Made by a program: the position numbers and the translations under genes
DNA from: Psococerastis gibbosa
Taxonomy: Eukaryota; Arthropoda; Insecta; Psocodea; Psocidae
NCBI GenBank assembly: GCA_963971405.1
Contig: OZ020486.1
Span: 24,389,419-24,453,418, forward strand
DNA length: 64,000 nucleotides
Direction of reading: 5' to 3'
Part shown: positions 1 to 11,000 of the stretch, piece after piece
How positions within the stretch are numbered: position 1 is the stretch's first letter
Layout of the letters: each line of letters begins with the position of its first letter
Notes under the pieces: generated by a model
The model's database searches: none
Seen by the model: only the letters and a program-made list of their open reading frames with translations
Told to the model about the DNA's origin: nothing

Positions 1-230
1 GCAACTGGAAATTGCTGGAAACATCATTTCTTTACTAGAACAGGCTGGAGACTTCATGTCCATAAGCTAAGTACAGGGCACTGTCCTAGAGGGGTCGCGA
101 GTGGTCGAGTCCTGCTGTGAAGGTACCTCAGTTGCCCCTTATGAACGGGGGTTGTGTGTCCTTGGTTGGCGCGTGCATTGTGTGCATATGGCACAATAAT
201 AATAATAATAAAGTCTTGAAAAAAAAAAAT
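1..230 (+). repeat. 3' end of a retroelement with AAT-repeat tail (probable)
   Basis: The stretch ends in five AAT units followed by an A-rich run (about 187-231), which is typical of a LINE or SINE 3' tail. No coding domain could be recognised. The sequence just after the tail (about 240-330) resembles the sequence after another AAT-tailed repeat near 56820-56935, so both may be copies of one family. It lies in the intron before the first visible polymerase eta exon. Confidence 0.4.
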
Positions 231-479
231 TAGATGTAGATACAGTGAGATTAGGGCCTATGGCCCTCTCTTTCACCTAACTGTACATATCAACGATAGT
301 TTAATTGAAATATAATTTTACGATTGAAGTCACTGTACCTACAATATGGTTTTGGTCACTGAATTGCTGACAGTTGCATACGGCACCTGCATTTGATTCA
401 GGGGAGTCTTGCTGACTGTGGTGAGCAGCGGCGGGATGTTAACATCAATACTTGACTCTGACTAGTCTTTCTCTTCTAG

Positions 480-916
480 GGATCCACCTTTAGAGCACCT
501 TGGTCTATCCGCCTCAAAATTTATGACCGGGCAGGCAAACACTCTTTCAGAGATTTTTAAAATTGGAGAAGCCGTTCAAGCAACAGCAGAAAAGATACTT
601 GAGAGTGAAGACACAGTAAAACACGATTGTGTTTCGAATTCAAACGATGGAGAAGAGGGAAAATTATCCAATTTTGAGCAGCCAGCAAATGTTACCAAAA
701 AACGGAAAACGTCTGACATGACAGAGCAATCTTCAACTATAACCAAATTTTTCAAGACACTACAGTCAGAGAAATGTGGTGATGAAATGAATAATCTCAC
801 CTTAAATGGCGTTAGTGGGAACGTTGGAGAGCTTGCAATTGATAATAGTGGAAATGGTGGAGATGGCAGTTCATCGTTTTTTGCTAAGTTTCTCACCATT
901 AACAAACCATCTGGAG
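480..916 (+). CDS. POLH: POLH penultimate coding exon
   Basis: Acceptor AG at 478-479 and donor GT at 917-918. The reading frame is open from GAT at 481. The exon holds the end of the little-finger domain and a Ser/Thr-rich linker with one PIP-like motif. Confidence 0.85.
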
Positions 917-1492
917 GTAAATAGTTTACTTTTGTAGTCTGTAGACGTCAAGAAAGCGTTCTTCCGCTTTTGTATCATGTATATGGTCCCGTTTTCCCAA
1001 ATTTAGCTCGTGGATATGCCAATTTGCTTCTAATTCACCTCCAAATATCTGCCAAGGGCGCGAACATTTATCTCGTTTTTTGTTACAGACCAAACTGTAT
1101 CTGAATCAAAGGAGGATGTTGAACTTTGCAATAGCGATCTGCCTACACCTTCTGCATCGTCCTGCCAGTTAGCTGTACCTGGACCATCATTGTTAAATGT
1201 TGACCAGCTCGTTAATGACCAAGCCCCTCAAGATGGTGAATTCTTTGAAACTTGTCCTGAATGTGGCCAAAAATTCCATTTAGAACTGTTCTTGGACCAT
1301 TTAGACTACCACGCCGCAATGAAGCTCGACAGAGAGCTTAATGGTAAGGTATCGGTTAGATCTGTTCAAATAGCTCGAATTTCTCCTAAGAAAAAAGGGT
1401 TATTAGGTAAAAAGCAAAAGAAAGCTTCTAATAATCTTCCTCCAAATCAGCATTCTATCAAATCCTTTTTTGCAACTGCGCCAAAATCTTAA
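480..1492 (+). CDS. POLH: DNA polymerase eta, C-terminal part (last two coding exons)
   Basis: Y-family translesion polymerase that copies past UV photoproducts in the nucleus; only the regulatory C-terminus is in the window. Coding exons are 480-916 and 1089-1492, joined in phase (G at the end of the first plus AC gives Asp). The first exon opens with LGLSASKF, the end of the little-finger domain, and then has a PIP-like SSTITKFF near 731-754. The second has a UBZ3-type zinc finger near 1252-1320 (CPEC, then HLDYH with the conserved Asp) and ends with a canonical PIP box QHSIKSFF at 1448-1471, 10 codons before the stop. In the family the UBZ binds ubiquitinated PCNA and the PIP boxes bind PCNA. 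The catalytic domain must lie left of the window. Both exons look intact. The Rad30/eta assignment rests on the order little finger, UBZ, PIP; polymerase iota has UBM domains instead. Confidence 0.9.
1089..1492 (+). CDS. POLH: POLH last coding exon (UBZ3 and PIP box)
   Basis: Acceptor AG at 1087-1088; the stop TAA is at 1490-1492. The exon encodes the UBZ zinc finger and the C-terminal PIP box. Confidence 0.9.
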
Positions 1493-2132
1493 AATGTTTA
1501 ACAGGTAAATTTGTAATGGTAATTTTGTCATTGTTATTTTCAGTCCGCCTGCATCACAATAATAATAATTATTGTTGAATAGGTTATTAACTTGTTAAAT
1601 GTTCATCATTCGCTAACGAATAGGAATGACATGGAATTTTTTGATTTGGATTTACCAGTGCAATAGTATGATGTTAATCGGCAGTCATGAGTAAGCTGTG
1701 CGGCCTCTAACCGTTTGACCTTGAATTATGTCAGTGGGCCTGTTCCCGTTTGTCGAGCCTGTGTTATTGCTGACAATTTTTATTGTATTATATTATTATA
1801 ATTCTTTTGCATTAAAGCAAATTGAAGCCTTGCCACTGTGATAAAATATAAATAGAGTGAATGTTTTATTTAGCTTGCGCTGTTTCATACGAATATTTTA
1901 TTGGCATTTATCGCATGTATAAAAGAAGTGGTAGGTTAATATTCGTACCAATATAAATGTTGAAAAATTAAATTATTCTATTCAAGCTTAGTATGTCAAC
2001 CTGTCCAACTGTTACCTATTAGGTTGTGCGTTGGCTTGTGTAAGTCCTAAAAGAATAGTTCTATATTATCTTGTACTAAGGCAGGGAACACAACCAAACT
2101 CAAGTTACTCATGGCAAATGATATTATTAAAC
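1493..2132 (+). other. POLH 3' flank
   Basis: No coding signal seen. It probably holds the POLH 3' UTR: ATTAAA at about 1811 is a possible poly(A) signal. The rest is AT-rich unique-looking sequence up to the mariner element. Confidence 0.4.
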
Positions 2133-2134
2133 TA

Positions 2135-3415
2135 CCTAGTTGGACATTAAGGACTGTCACTCAACTTTCCATAGAATTTCTGGATTTAAATTTAAACTTG
2201 TTTGTAAACAAATGCCATATTGTTGTTCCTCATGGAATTCCTTTACTTTTATATATAACAAGTGGCCCTTTGTGAAAGAAATGACCATGGAATGGGGCCA
2301 AAGAGAAGATGGTGTTGCCGTCATAGCCCTTCACAAATGTGGGCACTCGCCGAGTATCATTTTCAAGTTGCTTCAAAAGCTTGGAATATCGCTAAGATTT
2401 GTGTACCGCACCATCAAACGGTGGAGAGATGTCTATAGTGTTGACGACCACAAAAGATCGGGCCGACCACGTTCAGTTTGCACGCCAGCCGCAGTTCAAG
2501 CAGTTAGGTCGCGAATCAATCGAAATCCCGTCCGGAAGCAAAAAATCATGGCTTTGCTAGATGTCCCTAAAGAGAAGCTCATTAAAAACTATCATTAATC
2601 GAGACCTTAAGCTTCATGCTTTTAAGAGAAAGAAAGGTCATCTCTTGAACAATCGACTGAAAAATTTAAGGCGCCTAAGAAGTCGTGTTCTACTCAAGCG
2701 GTACGCTAAAAATGGGCACAGAAACATCCTGTTTTCCGATGGAAACTTTTATCTGGCAAAACGATAGGGTGAATGCCAGAAGCTCTGACCATGCAAGTAA
2801 AACCGCTCCTAGGGTTATTCGAGGTCATCATCCCTCTTCAGGTATGGTCTGGTTGGGAGCATCATACCGGGGTATGACTAGTGCATTTTTGTGAAAAAGG
2901 TGTGAAGACTGGTGCTCTGGTGTATCAAAATACGGTACTTGATACGGTGGTGAGGCCTTTGAATCAAACCCTATTCAAAAACCAACGCTGGGTTTTTCAG
3001 CAGGATTCTGCTCCAGCTTGTAACGCCAAGAGTACTCAGAAGTGGTTTCGTGAGAATAACATTAACTTTATTGCTAGTGAAGATTGGCCCTCCTCCAGCC
3101 CAGATCTCAATCCACTTGACTATTCTATCCGGCGCATTATTGTGGAGAAACCCCACAAAAATTTGGACTCGCTGAAGAGGTCCATTTCGAAGGTAGTCGA
3201 AGAGAAAGACGTGGATGCGGTGCGTACTGCTATCGATGATTGGCCCCGTCGTCTTCGAGCCTGCATTCAGGCAAGAGGTGGGCATCTTGAATAATTTTTT
3301 TCCCTGTATTCCTTGACAACTGTTCTACAAATCCATTAAATATTTTGTTAAAAAGTTATTATTCTACTGACTTTTTCTTAGTTTTAAGTGTGGCAGAATT
3401 TAACATCCAACTAGG
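2135..3415 (+). mobile_element. mariner-type DNA transposon, degraded
   Basis: Terminal inverted repeats begin CCTAGTTGGA on the left and, in reverse complement, on the right, and both ends are flanked by TA (2133-2134 and 3416-3417), the Tc1/mariner target duplication. The imperfect TIR match extends about 28 bp. The length of about 1.28 kb is typical of mariner. It encloses one broken transposase gene. Confidence 0.85.
2275..3294 (+). pseudogene. mariner-type transposase, frameshifted (DD37D)
   Basis: Cut-and-paste transposase of the IS630-Tc1-mariner superfamily. The N-terminal part (about 2281-2550) encodes the helix-turn-helix region, including the GRPR-like SGRPRS. The catalytic core is in a different frame near 2740 (FSDGNFYLA). 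The C-terminal third (2881-3294) has QQDSAPACN and WPSSSPDLNPLDYSI, with 37 residues between the second and third catalytic Asp. At least three frame changes break the gene, and the usual Trp after DYSI is Arg. It cannot encode an active enzyme. Confidence 0.85.
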
Positions 3416-3896
3416 TAGTCTGAGTTGAGTCATGCGTCACGGCAGATAAATCACGTTAAGTTGACTGAGACATACTGTGCAAATATTACGCGAACAACAG
3501 TCATCTTACAAATGATTTACCTGCGATGTGAGGTGTAATATACAGTATATCATTATTTAGATTACTAGTGATCGCGTAACGATTGCACAATATGCCTCAG
3601 TAAACCTTCCGTGATTTTTCTGGTGCGATGTATTGCTCAACGCAGCTTAGTTTTTTATTTGGATGTAAAGGCGATTTTGCTTCATCATCAGTTTCAGCAG
3701 AGTTAAATATGAAATGGAAAAATAAGACTAGCCTATTAAAAATCCCGGGCATGAAATATTACTCTAAGCCTTTTTTTATGACATTATGACACGGGCAATG
3801 GGGTTTTCTGAGTCAGGGTTGTGGGGACATGAGGATCCAAATGGTCCATATTTAAATAGTTTTTTCTTACTGAGACTTTCCAAGCGATAATAAGTG

Positions 3897-4085
3897 GACC
3901 CTACACGGTCAGTAATAATGACATTACCTTATCAAGATGACAGTAATATTGATCGTGTAAGTTAGACAAAGTTGGAATGACGAAAAATAATGATAGGGAT
4001 CCGGATTTTCTGATCACAGCTGCCTCATTACTGAATAGTAATGACATTACTGATAATGTCATGTCATTATTGACCGTGTAGGGGC
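3897..4085. mobile_element. short MITE with CCTACACGGTCA termini
   Basis: The left end reads CCCTACACGGTCA and the right end TGACCGTGTAGGGG, inverted copies of each other about 190 bp apart, with TAATGACATTA-like subrepeats inside each arm. No coding capacity. The target duplication is unclear, so the transposon superfamily cannot be assigned. Confidence 0.6.
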
Positions 4086-4336
4086 CATTTTAGGATCCGC
4101 GATGAATGACCCATAAATTATTCCTAACTCTTGGAGACATCTTCCTTATTGAATAGACTTTATAGTTTAATCATAGCGTTTATTGCGAGACAATAAATTA
4201 ACATAAATATCACAACTCGATCGTCTTGATGGCTGGTTATAGAACTATTGCGAAATGGATTTACAGCTTGATACAATTTTTTATACAAATTTGCAGAATA
4301 ATAATCAAATTCAATTCCTATTTTGTGACTATAAAC

Positions 4337-4801
4337 GTCATAAAGGCCGGCTCTGCCATAAGAAATTTATCGTCGCACCGGGTGGCAATCTCAATATTAT
4401 CATTTATAAAAACATAATTAAAAAAAATAAAAATTAAAAAGCACTTTCAACAATTTTGCATTTTCAACTATTTTCGTCCCGGTGGAGACTACTGAACCCC
4501 CCTTGTTTCTGGAACCATTCTTTTGTCTATTTTAGTTACGTACTAGCCTAGGCAGAGAGTTGTAAATGCACTAAAGCCGTATCGCCGTCGCCGATAACAT
4601 TATCCCCTGCAGGTGGAGACCCTAGGCTAGCATAAGAACTCTCTGTGTAAAAGAAGCTGTCACGTTGTAAAAAACCAAAACGTATGCATAAAACTATAAA
4701 TAAAACTGCAGAAAAGTTAATTTGATTTATAACTGCGTCCTTTTCCAGAGTGGCATTTTCAGAACCTGCACATGACAGCAAAATGATAGAGCCGGCCCTG
4801 G
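4337..4801. mobile_element. possible non-autonomous hAT element
   Basis: The left end carries GGCCGGCTCTGCC and the right end AGAGCCGGCCCTG, an inverted pair of the CAGGGCCGGCTCT type common at hAT ends. No clean 8-bp target duplication was found and there is no transposase. Confidence 0.4.
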
Positions 4802-4945
4802 TCAAACCTCACAAGTGATTGAAAAAGCTATAGAATATTTGATAGTACTTATGAATATTGTTTGGTGTTTGGTTTTCATGCATTATTAGTGAAAAACTTA
4901 GCAAAGATGGTGTAAACTAAGTAACTACAAGACTAATTTAGTCAA

Positions 4946-5080
4946 TTACAGACCACCGCCACTCCGCTCAACGGAAATTTGCTTTTTGAGGACTTCTTTT
5001 TCGTGATGCTCTTCTTCCATTTCTGCAATTCTAGAAAATCTTGAGTACGCTACAGCACCTGACTTGATTGCCGACATCAT
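4946..5080 (-). CDS. GPD2: GPD2 last coding exon
   Basis: 45 codons including the stop at 4946-4948. Begins MMSAIKSGAVAYSR and ends SVERSGGGL, matching the human MSAIQKGRVSGSR and VDRSCGGL. Confidence 0.92.
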   Translation of the reverse strand: MMSAIKSGAVAYSRFSRIAEMEEEHHEKEVLKKQISVERSGGGL

Positions 5081-8000
5081 CTAAAATAAATAGATAACTT
5101 TTATAAACTGTTCCGAAATTCGCTTGTGGCTGTGACCAATCACCTCCAGTGCTACTAGTAATTTCTTGAAAATGTTATAATGTTATGGCAAGGTTTATAA
5201 AAATGGATGAAATAGTCCGATACTGTTCAATATCACTATACGAGTCACATGCCCTTTATTTTAAGACATGCGTAATAAGAAATGGACGAAAACTGACCTA
5301 TAGCTGTTTTGTTACTGCAACTTACGTAAAATGTAACTCGCTACTATCAAATTGTTAAAGTACTAAAATTAAAGTATAGGAAACTATATCACTAAAGAAT
5401 CATACGGATTTTTTTTTTTGCATCAGCAAGCATAGTTGTAAAGTTTCGAAAATTCTCCTAAATATTTTTAAGAATGGTTTATTTATTATGTACAATTCAC
5501 CCTCACCATTCAATGGTAAACCTAATTGAAACAAGAAAAAGAAGGAAGGAGTATGGTTAGGGCAAAAAAATTAACTTAGAAAAAGCAAAATTACCACACC
5601 AAATTGTAGAGTAATACTAGTCATAATCATGCTGGGATGGTAAAGGGGCATTCAACTACAAAAATAGGGTTTTTGTGTTGGGATGCAAATTACGGGTGCA
5701 AGATAAGCGAGAATACTCGCTTTACCTGCAAGTATTCATCCAATTCAATCTGTCCATTCATGTTGGTATCAATTTCACGTAGAATTTCGTGAAGTTCTTC
5801 ACCGGAAACATTCTCTCCCGAGTGCTAAAACCAATATTACAATATTTTACGATTTTTTAACTGGCAAGCAGCCGAGCTTACTCCAAAAAGACCAACACCA
5901 TCTCCTTTTTTCGCCGGTTAATTAATTTGGTTTGAGCATTTTTAACGTCATCGTAATGTTCAAAGACAAAAATTTTCAAGTTCGATCGATCGATCATTCG
6001 GCCCACGGGCTGAACCACTACCTTAAAAACGGGGGAATAGTGGCGCATGGGTGAATCGCGACAGAACTTCGTTGTTAGATTTCCATATAAGTGAAACTAA
6101 ACCGTCGGAAACCAAAACAAATGAATGAAGTTATTTCGGTTCAAATCTCGCAGCGAAGTTTTGCCCATGTGTCCCTATTCACCTGTTTTTAATTTGATTA
6201 AAGTCACAAATTTGTTTTCATTATTTGACAATCATAAAGTTGGCGTGTGGATTTTGTGGTGGTGGTCTGCTTGTGTAAGCTCAGCTGCAGATGTTCTGTG
6301 GAGAAATTACCTGAATATAGTCCGATAATTCAAACTCTCGCAATCTCTTTAGGTCGTTCTCTAATAACAGAGCTTCAAACTCATCTTCTGTAATATTTAC
6401 ATCCTTCAAATTGAAAGAAAATACATTATTAGAAGTTCTAAAAGCCTACGAAGTATCTAAAACAACTCATCACTTAGAACCTAACTTCCATATAATTATT
6501 CTATGGGAACAGTATGTTTCGTCGCCTATTCTGTAAAATTCTGCATGCAGTTCTAGAACGTTCTGGCAGCTAACACCAATGACGTATATTTATTAGAGAC
6601 TGTGGTGTCTGTGGTTTAGAGCCGCCATTTTGTTATTCAGTGTGTGTACGTTTCTACTTCCTAAATAAATATGAAGAGCTATAGCCTAAATACATTTTCT
6701 GTTTTATATACTATTATATCCATTTTATATACAGAACACCAAACTGGCGCAGTCGGTAATTTAAAATAACATAAAAATGAGTGATATACAAGACCTTTTG
6801 AAAGCCATAGACAAGTTGGTTCAACATGTGAGTAATCCCACACCTAACCCTACATCGTCACCTAACCCTACCTCGTCAGTCGGCACGCCTTCCTTTGCTA
6901 AATACAGCGAAGGTGAAGAATTCGACGATTTTGTGTATAAATTCGAGCTCTTGGCAACAGAACTACAGTTTTCAGATGATCGGAAAAAAGCAACAATTTT
7001 AAGCCTTCTGCCGTCGGCATCCTATACACTGGCTAAAAACTTGTTGTACCCTACAGACATTAAAACTGCTTCTTACGCCGAAATTACTGCAGCCTTGTTA
7101 ACACATTTACAGCCGAAGCCATTAATCATTCCCAGTAGGCATGCGCTTTTTCACCGCCGCCAAAGGGAAGGGGAGTCTGTATCCGACTATTATGTCGCAC
7201 TTAGTGAATTGGCCATGCCATGTGCCTATACAAAAATTGTCTACGAAGTGGTATTGAAGGACATATTTGTAGCAGGTCTACAATCTAGGTCAATGCTTGA
7301 CCAAATATTCGTTATGCCGGATACGGCTACACTGAACGACGTCTACAGTAAAGCTCAGGCCATCGAGAAAGCAGAAACTTCTGCGGCAAAATTGCTAACA
7401 AGTGCTAGTACTACACACTACACTACACAGTCTGTCAATGCTGTAAACAGACAAGACCAGCTACACAAAATGGCCATAATGGACAGTGATAGCTCCATGG
7501 ATGATGGCCAATACGTTAACGTAGTGAAACAAAAGCCAAAATTCACTGAGAAGCACCCGAAGAATAAGATAATCTGTATGGCCTGTTCCAAGCCTGGGCA
7601 TAAGTCTAATCAATGTCGTATCAAAGACAGTTTACAATGCACCTTTTGTGGGATCCGCCAACATGTAGAGGCTGTCTGCTACAAAAAGAAACAAACCATC
7701 AACCAGGTTGGGCTAATTGGCTCCAAATCTGCAGCTCCTTGGCGTATGCAAATCAGAGTCAACGGAAGCATGGTAGATTTTGAATTAGATTCCGGGGCTG
7801 GAGTTACCTTAGTACCGGAACGTATATATCGAGCCTTTAAAACTAGGCCGGTATTACTACCTACCACAGAAACCTTTGCAACATACGGAGGTTACACTAC
7901 AATTGTACCTCTTGGATATGCGGAAGTTACAGTACAATTTAAAGAAAAAACGCTTCGATTGCCACTATATGTAGTCGACAATAATTTCGTGCCATTATTG

Positions 8001-11000
8001 GGAAGACAATGGTTGCAGGAACTTCAATTATTTAATCAAGTGCATCACATTCGTACTAACATGTCAATTCAACAACGTGTTGATATGTTGAAGTTACAGT
8101 TTTCACAAGTATTCCAAGATGGAATTGGTCAAGCCAACACTACTGTTTCATTAGAATTTAAAGATAATGCTTCGCCTGTATTTTGCAAGCCTCGAACGGT
8201 GCCATATGCCTTACGTGGGCTCGTCGAACAAGAACTCAAGTCGATGATAACTGACGGAATATTGAAACCTGTTGATCACTCAGAATGGGCGACACCAATT
8301 GTGCCCGTTATTCAGGATCAAGGGCGAAAGGTACGTGTGTGCGCCGATTTTTCTTGCACAGTTAATAAACATTTAAAAGTGCCCACATGGCCACTTCCTC
8401 GTTTTGAAGAATTACTTTCATACATCCACGGGGGCAAAATATTTGCTCGTCTAGACATACGAAAGGCATTTTTTACCTTGCCGCTAGATGAAAATTCAGC
8501 GAAGTCATTAACAATTAATACAATGCTTGGTTTACTACAACCTACACGTCTTCTTTTTGGGGTGGCATCGGCCCCAGTAATTTGGACAAAGTTCATTGAA
8601 CGAGTTACAAAAGATATTCCCAAACTTGCATGCTTCTATGACGATCTACTCCTGGCTGCTGAAACCTATGATGAATTACATTCAAATTTGTGTATGTTAC
8701 TGGGTAAACTACAAAATAACGGTCTTCGTATTAATATTGAAAAATGTGAATTTTTTGTTCCAAGAGTCCAATACCTTGGCCATGTTATATCTGCAGATGG
8801 TATCCAACCCCCAAAGGAAAGCGTGGCAGAAATTAAGCAGCTACCCGACCCAAAGTCAGCGGACGAACTGAAAAGTTTTATGGGCATGATATCATTTTAT
8901 TCGCGGTATGTACCTAACTTAGGGACCTTGGCCGCTCCTTTATACGCCCTTACTCGAAAAAATGCGAGGTTCAAATGGACTGCATTTCACAAAAGGGCTT
9001 TCAATTCACTTAAGGAAGAATTAACGTCTTCACGGGTCTTAGTACCCTACCAGCCCAAACTACCTGTTATTTTGGCTACTGACAGTTCACCATGGGCACT
9101 TGGTGCTGTGCTATCACATTTGTACCCCGATGGATCAGAGCGGCCAATTGTGTACCTCCATAAATGCCTGACGTCTACACAAGAAAGATATTCTCAAATC
9201 GACAAGGAGGCCCTCGCCATTAAATGGGCTATTGAAAAGCTGTATCCCTACCTAATAGGGCGCACATTTACGTTGTACACGGATCATAAGCCCTTACTAC
9301 ATATCTTCGGACAGCACCGGAAGAACTTACCAGCTTTATGTGCTACAAGGTTGCTACACTATGCCCTCTTTTTACAAGACTATGTCTTTGATATCAAATA
9401 CCGAAAATCAGAAGAGCATAGCAACGCTGACTTCCTGTCCAGGCTCCCTCGGCACTCAAGAGAACTCTTCCAGAAAGATAGTGAATACAGTGCCAGCGAG
9501 CGTATCCAAATCAATCATATGGCGACGATCCCTATAAGTGCGAATCTTATTGCGAAGGAGACGGCAAGAGATTCGGAAGGCCTTACCTTATTACAGAAAT
9601 TACGAACAGGTGAATCTTTGGGCAAAGATTTAGATGGACTATATACATTACAAAGTGGGTGTGTCCTCAAAGGGCTACGTGTTTTTATACCAATGAAATT
9701 ACGTCAATTAGTGCTTACAGAACTTCACGCCGGTCATTTAGGAATTGTGCGAATGAAGGGACTTGCTCGGTCTTACGTTTTCTGGAAAGGCTTAGACGCC
9801 GATATTGAAGATTTGTGTCGCAACTGCACATCGTGCATACTACATAAAGGCCGCCCACCACCTGTAGATACACACCACTGGGAAGACCCAAAGTCGCCAT
9901 GGGAACGCATTCACATAGATTTTGCTGAATATGGGAAAAACTACTACTTTGTGGTAGTTGATTCATACTCAAAGTGGCCTGAGATATGTATTACGAATAA
10001 TATGACATCTGAGACCGTGATTTCTTGTCTCCGAAAACTATTTGCTCGTTACGGATTGCCCAAAGTCCTCGTGTCCGATAACCAGTCTACATTTACGTGT
10101 TATCAGTTCCAAGAATATTTAAAGCACTTAAATATCCACCATCGTACAATCGCTCCATACCATGCTGCAACAAACGGACAGGCCGAGAGAATGGTGGGAG
10201 CAGTGAAGCTATGCTTGCGAACCTTACAGTTTACTTCGGGATCAGCTGAAGAAAAATTACAAACTTTTTTGTCAGCATATCGGCGAGCACCAAATACCAC
10301 TACCAATGAAAGTCCTAGTATGCGCTTTTTACAGAGAGAGCCACGAACATTGCTTTCCTCGCTATCAGAGCAGCAGCATAGGAAAAGTGAAGATTTACCA
10401 CTTCGCACACCTACATTTGACGAAGGCGAAACAGTTGCCATTAGATCATATTCTAACCCTCTTCACAAGTGGAAAATTGGGACTGTTGTGGCTAAAGATG
10501 GTGACCTACATTATACAGTACTCGTCGATGGAGAGCTTCAGCGTCGGCATACGGAACAGCTTCGTAGGGTTGGCTCTAGGGTTCAACCTGCTCTGCCAGC
10601 AGTGCCCGCACCCATCAGTGAAGCAAAGCAGTCTCCAGTGGAAATACCCACCCCGCAGAATGGAGGTGGACCGTCAACGGTGGAAGACATGCTGGACTTA
10701 CACACCGAGACCCCACAGAGAGGCAGTAGACCGTCTACGGCGAACGGTGCATCAGAGGCGTGTGTCCCTTCCGACATCCAGCTTCAAGTCTCTTCACCAA
10801 GGGTTCGCCCATCAAGTGTGCCATTGGACACGCACGTCACACCCACTCCACGCCGTTCTAAAAGGATGGTTAAGGCACCGAACAAGCTAAATCTTTAGGG
10901 GGGAGAATTGTGGTGTCTGTGGTTTAGAGCCGCCATTTTGTTATTCAGTGTGTGTACGTTTCTACTTCCTAAATAAATATGAAGAGCTATAGCCTAAATA

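Larger units (their letters stand above)
3416..4945 (+). other. intergenic region between mariner and the GPD2 3' end
   Basis: Two repeat-like elements lie here (3897-4085 and possibly 4337-4801). No gene was recognised. On the minus strand the part next to 4945 should be the GPD2 3' UTR. Confidence 0.4.

Noticed and set aside
2971-3285. Long minus-strand open frame opposite the mariner transposase
   Set aside because: It is the shadow of the plus-strand transposase coding sequence and has no domain.
10306-10890. 194-codon frame overlapping the 3' end of gag-pol
   Set aside because: Overlaps the integrase tail in another frame, has no Met-initiated domain or membrane segment, and does not look like an env.
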